This document shows, in pieces, positions 58,545 through 64,000 of a DNA stretch of 64,000 nt. Source of the DNA: Candidatus Krumholzibacteriota bacterium (GTDB lineage Bacteria > Krumholzibacteriota > Krumholzibacteriia > JACNKJ01); the NCBI GenBank assembly GCA_016933175.1, contig JAFGBK010000052.1:1-64000 (forward strand), given 5' to 3'. Under the pieces are notes generated by a model, which was not told the DNA's origin, made no database searches, and worked only from the letters and a program-made list of their open reading frames with translations. The position numbers were made by a program, and so were the translations under genes. Within the stretch, counting starts at the first letter, position 1; every line of letters starts with the position of its first letter.

Positions 58545-59189
58545 TCAGGCCGGCGGCTCGTAGGGCCGCTGCCGCAAGTCGACGACGCAGTCGATGTCGT
58601 AGATGGAACCGTGCACGCGCGCGGGATTGCCGTAGGCCACCGTCGCGGGCGGTATGTCCCGTGTCACGACGGCGCCGCTGCCGATCAGCGCCCGGGCGCC
58701 GATGCGTACCATGGGCACGATGGTGACGTTGACGCCGATCTGGGCGCCCGCCTCGATGATCGGGCCCTTCATGCACTCGCCGGACTGGGGGCAGCCGGGG
58801 TGCGGGTCGTTGGCGATGGTGACGCCGGGCGCCAGGAATGCGCCGTCGCCGATCTCCGTGAACTGGGCCACGTAGCAGTTGGCGTGGATCTTCACGTCGT
58901 CGCCGATGACGCAGCCGTAGTCGATGACGGTGTTGTTCCAGACCGCGAAGCGGTCGCCGATGCGGTTCTCCTCGCGGATGACCACGTTGTGCCCGGTTTC
59001 CAGGCGCTCGCCGATGGTGGTGCCCTGGTAGATGACGGTACCCGAGCGCAGGTGGGCGCCGGGCGCGATGCGAAGCTCGAGGGCGACGTTCCGCCTGCCC
59101 GTCAGGTAGCCGAGCAGGACGTCAGGATCGACGTGGCGGGGATCGCCCAGGATCACGTGCGCGGGCAGGGAGAAACTCACGTCAGCCAC
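58545..59189 (-). CDS. Left-handed beta-helix acyltransferase (sugar N-acetyltransferase-like)
   Basis: Hexapeptide repeats: IGDRFAVWNNTVIDYGCVIGDDVKIHANCYVAQFTEIGDGAFLAPGVTI...IGARALIGSGAVVTRDIPPATVAYGNPAR; GTG start. Confidence 0.85.
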   Translation of the reverse strand: MADVSFSLPAHVILGDPRHVDPDVLLGYLTGRRNVALELRIAPGAHLRSGTVIYQGTTIGERLETGHNVVIREENRIGDRFAVWNNTVIDYGCVIGDDVKIHANCYVAQFTEIGDGAFLAPGVTIANDPHPGCPQSGECMKGPIIEAGAQIGVNVTIVPMVRIGARALIGSGAVVTRDIPPATVAYGNPARVHGSIYDIDCVVDLRQRPYEPPA

Positions 59190-59199
59190 GGGCCGCCTC

Positions 59200-60219
59200 C
59201 TAGAGACCGTAATCGATGGCGGTTTCGCCGCCGCTGTCCCCCATGGAGCGGCAGGCGTGCTCCAGGGCGACGACCACCTGGTGGCCGTGCAGGAAGCTCG
59301 AGCGGCAGGGGGTGCCCTTGCGGATGCAGTCCAGGAAATGCGCCGTCTCCGCCTTGAGCGGCTCGCCGTCGGCCAGCTTGGGGATGCTGATGTCGCCGAA
59401 GCGGTAGGCGAGGTGGAATTCGCCGAAGGTGTCGTAGTGGCGGTGCACGTCGACGCCCTTGTCGTAGACGCGGATCTTCTCCAGCGTCGACACGTCGTCA
59501 TAGACCAGCATCTTCTTGGAGCCGACGACGGTGGTCTTGCGGATCTTGTTGGGATCCAGCCAGCTGACGTGCACGTGGGCCAGCTTGCCCTTGGGATAGC
59601 GGAAGGTCAGGAAGGCCACGTCCTCGATCTCGGGCTGGATGTAGTCGTGGCCCACCGCGTTGACGCGGTCCGGCACCGAGCCGAAGATGAAGTTGAAGAT
59701 CGAGATGTCGTGGGGCGCCAGGTCCCAGACGACGTTGATGTCGTCCTGGAAGAGGCCCAGGTTGACCCGGATGGTGCTGATGTACTGAACCTCGCCCAGC
59801 TCGCCGGCGTCGACCAGCTCCTTGATCTTCATTACGGCCGGCGAGTAGAGGAAGGTGTGCCCCACCATCCCCACCAGGCCCTTGGCCTCGGCCAGCTTGA
59901 CCAGCTCCAGGCTCTCAGCCGCGTTGTGCGTCAGGGGCTTCTCGAGAAACACGTGCTTGCCGGCCTCCAGGGCCTCCTTGGCCAGCTTGTAGTGCGTCGT
60001 CACGGGGGTCGAGATGACGATGGCGTCCAGGCCGGGATCCTCGATCAGCTCCCGGTGGTCCTGGGTCGTCTCCAGGGCGGGGAAGAGCGTCTCCATGTGC
60101 TGGAGTCTCTCGCGCGACAGGTCGGCGACCTTGGTCACTCGCGTGTCCGGCTGACTGTAGAAGTTGCGGACGAGGTTGGGCCCCCAGTAACCGCAGCCGA
60201 TGACTCCCAAGGTCAGCAT
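59200..60219 (-). CDS. Gfo/Idh/MocA-family oxidoreductase
   Basis: LGVIGCGYWGPNLVRNFY, DAIVISTPVTTHYKLAKEALEAGKHVFLEKPLTHNAAES, VGHTFLYSPAV. Confidence 0.93.
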   Translation of the reverse strand: MLTLGVIGCGYWGPNLVRNFYSQPDTRVTKVADLSRERLQHMETLFPALETTQDHRELIEDPGLDAIVISTPVTTHYKLAKEALEAGKHVFLEKPLTHNAAESLELVKLAEAKGLVGMVGHTFLYSPAVMKIKELVDAGELGEVQYISTIRVNLGLFQDDINVVWDLAPHDISIFNFIFGSVPDRVNAVGHDYIQPEIEDVAFLTFRYPKGKLAHVHVSWLDPNKIRKTTVVGSKKMLVYDDVSTLEKIRVYDKGVDVHRHYDTFGEFHLAYRFGDISIPKLADGEPLKAETAHFLDCIRKGTPCRSSFLHGHQVVVALEHACRSMGDSGGETAIDYGL

Positions 60220-60304
60220 CGCTTCCTCCTAAGGCCAGAAAAACAGAGAGCGTACCGCTCCTATGTAGGGGGGGCGTGCCCCGCTGTCAACCGAAAGTCG
60301 GCGC

Positions 60305-61141
60305 CTAGTAGCCTCCAACTCCGAAGAGGACCACGGGTACGGTTCGCAGGAGGATCTTGAGATCCAGCAGGAAGGACCAGTGCTCCAGGTAGTGGATGTC
60401 CAGCATGACCATCTCGTCGAAGGGGACGCGGCTGCGCCCGCTCACCTGCCAGAGGCCCGTGATGCCGGGCTTGGCCAGGAGCCGCTGCTTGTGCCACTCC
60501 TGGTAGTGATCGAGCTCGTACTCGATGGGCGGCCGCGGGCCCACGAGGCTCATGTCCCCCTTCAGGACGTTGAACAGCTGCGGCAGCTCGTCCAGGCTGC
60601 TGCGCCGCAGGAAGCCGCCCACGCGTGTGATGCGCGGGTCGTTGGTCATCTTGAATGTCGAGCCGCTGCCCTGAAGCCCCCATCCGTTGATGAGTCGCGC
60701 GGAGTACTGGCGGTGGATGGAGTCGTCGTTCCGGTGATGCATGGTCCGGAACTTGTAGAATTTGATGATCCGCCCGTGCTGGCCCAGGCGTCGCTGGGTG
60801 AAGATCACGGGACCGGGCGAGGTGATGGCCACGGCGATGGCGACGACGAGGAAGACGGGCGACAGGAACGCGATGGCGACGGCAGCGGTCACCGCGTCGA
60901 ACACGCGCTTGCGCAAGGCGCCTGCCTCGTAGATCTGATGATTGGGGTGGGGAGGTACCAGGGTCAGTCGGGGCCGCGTGGAAATCCGATACCCCTCCGC
61001 CGCGGAGCTGGCCAGGATCGAGGTCTTTTTCAAGCTCGAACTCCTCGATGATGTGCTGAGATGTGATTCAAGCCTGACTAGAGCTTTAACAAGCGATCGA
61101 TACGGCCTCCTCGCGGCTCCATTGTCATACGAGTGTTCCAA
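60305..61141 (-). CDS. Undecaprenyl-phosphate sugar (glycosyl-1-P) transferase
   Basis: [58 protein letters not shown]...[29 protein letters not shown]. Confidence 0.92.
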   Translation of the reverse strand: MEHSYDNGAARRPYRSLVKALVRLESHLSTSSRSSSLKKTSILASSAAEGYRISTRPRLTLVPPHPNHQIYEAGALRKRVFDAVTAAVAIAFLSPVFLVVAIAVAITSPGPVIFTQRRLGQHGRIIKFYKFRTMHHRNDDSIHRQYSARLINGWGLQGSGSTFKMTNDPRITRVGGFLRRSSLDELPQLFNVLKGDMSLVGPRPPIEYELDHYQEWHKQRLLAKPGITGLWQVSGRSRVPFDEMVMLDIHYLEHWSFLLDLKILLRTVPVVLFGVGGY

Positions 61142-61157
61142 CTCGCGACCATTCGCG

Positions 61158-61163
61158 ATTATA
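61158..61163 (-). promoter_or_regulatory. Consensus -10 element upstream of sugar transferase
   Basis: TATAAT on minus strand 17 nt upstream of the proposed ATG; no good -35 seen. Confidence 0.3.
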
Positions 61164-61211
61164 TCACAGGGTCGTCCGGGAAAACTAGTGGAAACAGGGC
61201 GCTTTTCGGTG

Positions 61212-62327
61212 TCAGGCCGGCCTGTTGATGAGGCCGGTCAGGAGGCCCTCCCAGCGGTCCGCCAGGACCGCGGGATCATGCCGCTCCTTCAGGAACGACA
61301 GGGCGCGATCGGCCCTTGCGAGGCGTTCGGCCGGTGTTTCGGTCAGCAGGGCGGTCAGCGCGGTTTCCAGCCCCGCCAGATCCCGGACCGCGGCGCCCAA
61401 CCCTCCCGCCGACAGTAGTCCATCGGGATCCACGGTGGACAGGACGGGCATCCCCTGTCGCCAGGCTTCCAGGAAGGTGTTGGGAAAGCCCTCGCTCTGC
61501 GAGGTGTTGAGGAAGACCCGCGCCCGCCGGAACAGGCCGGGCAGGTCCTCGGGCGCCACCGGTCCCAGGTACTCGATGTTCGCCGCCGCCGCCAGGCGTT
61601 CAGCGATCCCGCGCGCGTAGGCCTCGTGCCCGGGAGCGGCCCCCCCGTAGACGATGAAGGGCACCGTGGCGAAGCGCTCCGCCAGGGCCAGCAGCCACTC
61701 GGGGCGCTTGACGGGGCGCAGGTTCCCCCCCCACAGCACCGCCTCACCGGCGGGATGGGTCGGCGCCGCCGGCAGGTCCCCGGCCGGGAAGGAAGGTATC
61801 AGCGTCGCCGCGATTCCAAAGCGCTCCCGCAGGCGGCGCACCTGGGCCTCGGTCTGGGCCACGACGGCCGCGGCGCGGCGCAATCCGGCCCGGTAGAGCA
61901 GGTGGTCTTGGGGATGGGGCACGATCTCCCGGCCAGGCTGCAGGTCCCGGTTGCTCGCCACCATGAAGATGAAGGGAATGCCCACGCGCCGGCAGGCGAA
62001 GGCGCCCAGTCCCGTCAGTTCCGCGGCGCCGCGCTGCAGGAGCGCCCCGGCGCGGCAGTCGAGGAGGAATCTCCGCAGGGCGCTGCTCTTGGGATGGATC
62101 AGCTTGATCAGCGGCACGCCGCCCAGTGGATAGCGCGGCCAGACGCGCCCGGCCGGACACTCGCGCGGCGGCCCGCTGTCCCCGGCCACCATGATATCGA
62201 CGACATGCCCCCGGGCGCGCAAGGCTGCGCCCAGGGCCGCGATCTGGCGCTCGGCGCCCCCCACCGCGCCGGCCGCCTCCCGGATCAGCGCCGGAGCCGC
62301 GGTGGGCGCCAGGACGGCGATCCTCAC
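61212..62327 (-). CDS. Glycosyltransferase family 4 protein
   Basis: VGGAERQIAALGAALRARGHVVDIMVAGD...EAVLWGGNLRPVKRPEWLLALAERF...LNTSQSEGFPNTFLEAWRQGMPVLSTVDPDGLL. Confidence 0.9.
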   Translation of the reverse strand: MRIAVLAPTAAPALIREAAGAVGGAERQIAALGAALRARGHVVDIMVAGDSGPPRECPAGRVWPRYPLGGVPLIKLIHPKSSALRRFLLDCRAGALLQRGAAELTGLGAFACRRVGIPFIFMVASNRDLQPGREIVPHPQDHLLYRAGLRRAAAVVAQTEAQVRRLRERFGIAATLIPSFPAGDLPAAPTHPAGEAVLWGGNLRPVKRPEWLLALAERFATVPFIVYGGAAPGHEAYARGIAERLAAAANIEYLGPVAPEDLPGLFRRARVFLNTSQSEGFPNTFLEAWRQGMPVLSTVDPDGLLSAGGLGAAVRDLAGLETALTALLTETPAERLARADRALSFLKERHDPAVLADRWEGLLTGLINRPA

Positions 62328-63823
62328 GGCGGCAGGGTATTGGCGGAGTTCGCCGCGGGCAGCGTCCGCAGGGATCGCGTCCGCTTCTCCTCAGGCGTCC
62401 TCTGGAACAGCACGCCGCCCAGCAGGAAGATGAGAATGGCCGAATACTGAGCGTTGAAGACCATGTCCGTGGTGAGTGCCTGGACGTACTGGGTGAGGAA
62501 AATGCCCACGCAGACCATGACCTCCATCTTGCCTGCGATGTGACCGTGGACCCGGTTCGACAGCAGCTTCCACATGCGGAGAATGAACAAGAGGAGGATG
62601 CCCAGGTACAGCAGGGCCAGCATCGGGCCGCCCTCGACCCAGAGGCGGATGTAGGAGTTGTGTGCCGAGGTGATGCCGTGGGCGTATTCCGTGGACACCG
62701 TGTTGCCGTGGAAGGTGAAGTACTTCGTGTAATAGGTCCCGAACATGTCCAGCCCCGTCCCGAGCAGGGGATAGTCCTTGATCATCTCCCAGCTGGTGGT
62801 CCAGACGACCCAGCGGTCGTTGACCGTGCGCGAGTCAGCGAATCGCTCCTGGTAGACGGTCGTCTGCGTGATCGAATGCCATTGCGTCGCCGAGATCAGC
62901 AGAATCAGGACGAACATCGCGAGCAGGGGACGCCGGAAGCGTTTCTCCACGATGCCGAGGAACACCATGGTCACCGCGTAGCCCATCCAGACGGAACGTC
63001 GGTAGGTCCAGTAGGCCACCATCGTGTGGATGAAGAGGATGCAGGCCGAGAAGAGGCGCATGCGCAGGTTCTTGGCGTTGAACAGGTGGTAGAAGAAGAA
63101 GACGATCCCGCCAACCATGACCGAGCCCAGGACCTGCGGCGTGTCGAAGGGACCCTGGACGCGGTCGGCCATCCCCTCCTGCTTCCAGTTGAGCTCGCCT
63201 GTCGCCGTAAAGAAGCTGTGTTCGGTGAAGTGCTCCTGGAAACCCAGCAGGGCGCAGTAGACGGTCACGATGCCGAAGGTCCAGACGAGAGAGCGGATGC
63301 CTTCCTTCGTCGTGATGAGATTCTTCGTGAGAAAAAACACGATGAAGGGCGTCATCAGATGGTCGAATACCACCTGTCCCGCCTTGATGGGGTCAGAGCC
63401 ACGGAAGATGGCGGGCAGCGCGATGAGGATGGTTCCGACCATCAGCCAGTCAATGACCTGCATCTTCTGCAGCTGCCGCACCTTGACGGCTATCTGGAAG
63501 AGCAGCACGAGCATGAGTGCGGACACGGCGACCCGGTTGATCGTGATGTCCGGGATGCCGGCACCGAGGTTGATGCGAATGAAGTGGTTGAGGATGGGCG
63601 CCGAGGCCACCCAGACCAGGAAGACCGCCGTGGTGTTGGTCATCATCGCGTAGACCAGGAAGGGCACCATCGCGATCAGGATCGCCTGGGTCCAACCGCC
63701 GTACAGGAGGACGTTGGCCAGTACAACGCCGATCACCGCAGCTAGCAGAACAACGGATTTGAACTGCAGATGTCCCAGCAGTCGCTCGAGCAGGGGGTGC
63801 TTCTGGAAGATCACCTGCTGCAT
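62324..63823 (-). CDS. O-antigen ligase / Wzy-family membrane protein
   Basis: ~10 TM helices; PLLGTGLDMFGTYYTKYF...YAHGITSAHNSYIRLWVEGGPMLALLYLGILL, typical Wzy_C loop. Confidence 0.82.
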   Translation of the reverse strand: MQQVIFQKHPLLERLLGHLQFKSVVLLAAVIGVVLANVLLYGGWTQAILIAMVPFLVYAMMTNTTAVFLVWVASAPILNHFIRINLGAGIPDITINRVAVSALMLVLLFQIAVKVRQLQKMQVIDWLMVGTILIALPAIFRGSDPIKAGQVVFDHLMTPFIVFFLTKNLITTKEGIRSLVWTFGIVTVYCALLGFQEHFTEHSFFTATGELNWKQEGMADRVQGPFDTPQVLGSVMVGGIVFFFYHLFNAKNLRMRLFSACILFIHTMVAYWTYRRSVWMGYAVTMVFLGIVEKRFRRPLLAMFVLILLISATQWHSITQTTVYQERFADSRTVNDRWVVWTTSWEMIKDYPLLGTGLDMFGTYYTKYFTFHGNTVSTEYAHGITSAHNSYIRLWVEGGPMLALLYLGILLLFILRMWKLLSNRVHGHIAGKMEVMVCVGIFLTQYVQALTTDMVFNAQYSAILIFLLGGVLFQRTPEEKRTRSLRTLPAANSANTLPP

Positions 63824-63825
63824 GG

Positions 63826-63999
63826 CTAGATCCGCCGGTAGATGAAGTCCGGGATCGGGAATTCCCGCTTGTTGAAGAGGATGCCAGTTACGGGAATGGC
63901 GGCGTTGCGGAAACCGTTCAGGACGCGCTCCAGGATCTCCTGCTTGGTGCGGCGGTAGCTGGTCACGATGAACACCGTATCGCTGTGGCGGCTCCAGAT
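63826..63999 (-). CDS. C-terminal fragment of BY-kinase/CpsD-type protein (runs off window)
   Basis: Frame open to window edge: IWSRHSDTVFIVTSYRRTKQEILERVLNGFRNAAIPVTGILFNKREFPIPDFIYRRI*. Confidence 0.5.
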   Translation of the reverse strand: MWSRHSDTVFIVTSYRRTKQEILERVLNGFRNAAIPVTGILFNKREFPIPDFIYRRI

Positions 64000-64000
64000 C

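Overview
High-GC bacterial chromosomal window, inferred to be a diderm because of LptE-like, FadL-like and ZnuA-type genes. It is densely coded and shows no recognisable prophage, IS element, CRISPR array or rRNA operon. Main blocks: (1) surE-pcm, a znuABC-like metal ABC transporter, an RpoS-like sigma factor abutting tRNA-Arg, and a membrane SpoIIE/PP2C phosphatase; (2) a GH57 glycosidase, then acyl-CoA synthetase, FadL-like porin and SGNH lipase; (3) holA, lptE-like, a sigma-54 activator, and a nucleotide-sugar epimerase/dehydrogenase pair; (4) a long minus-strand housekeeping run: tRNA-Val, thrS, infC, rpmI, rplT, pheS, pheT, zapB-like, zapA, predicted 6S RNA, rny, ymdB-like, folD, ispA, DUF212, dxs, tlyA, nadK, recN; (5) a single-module Clp-like AAA+ ATPase and dnaK; (6) an exopolysaccharide region (several GT4s, GDP-mannose-type dehydrogenase, LbetaH acetyltransferase, Gfo/Idh oxidoreductase, polyprenyl sugar transferase, Wzy-like ligase, BY-kinase C-terminus), with tRNA-Leu/Cys/Gly, glgA and galT embedded. 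The most interesting signals are non-coding or cryptic: a 6S RNA candidate between zapA and rny, a terminator/antiterminator element before infC with a likely AUC start codon, a micro-ORF/hairpin unit downstream of the SpoIIE phosphatase, a perfect 16-bp palindrome before the fatty-acid gene set, a Zur/Fur-like box before znuA, and phased GATAC repeats before dnaK. All calls come from reading the sequence and ORF track; no database search was run.
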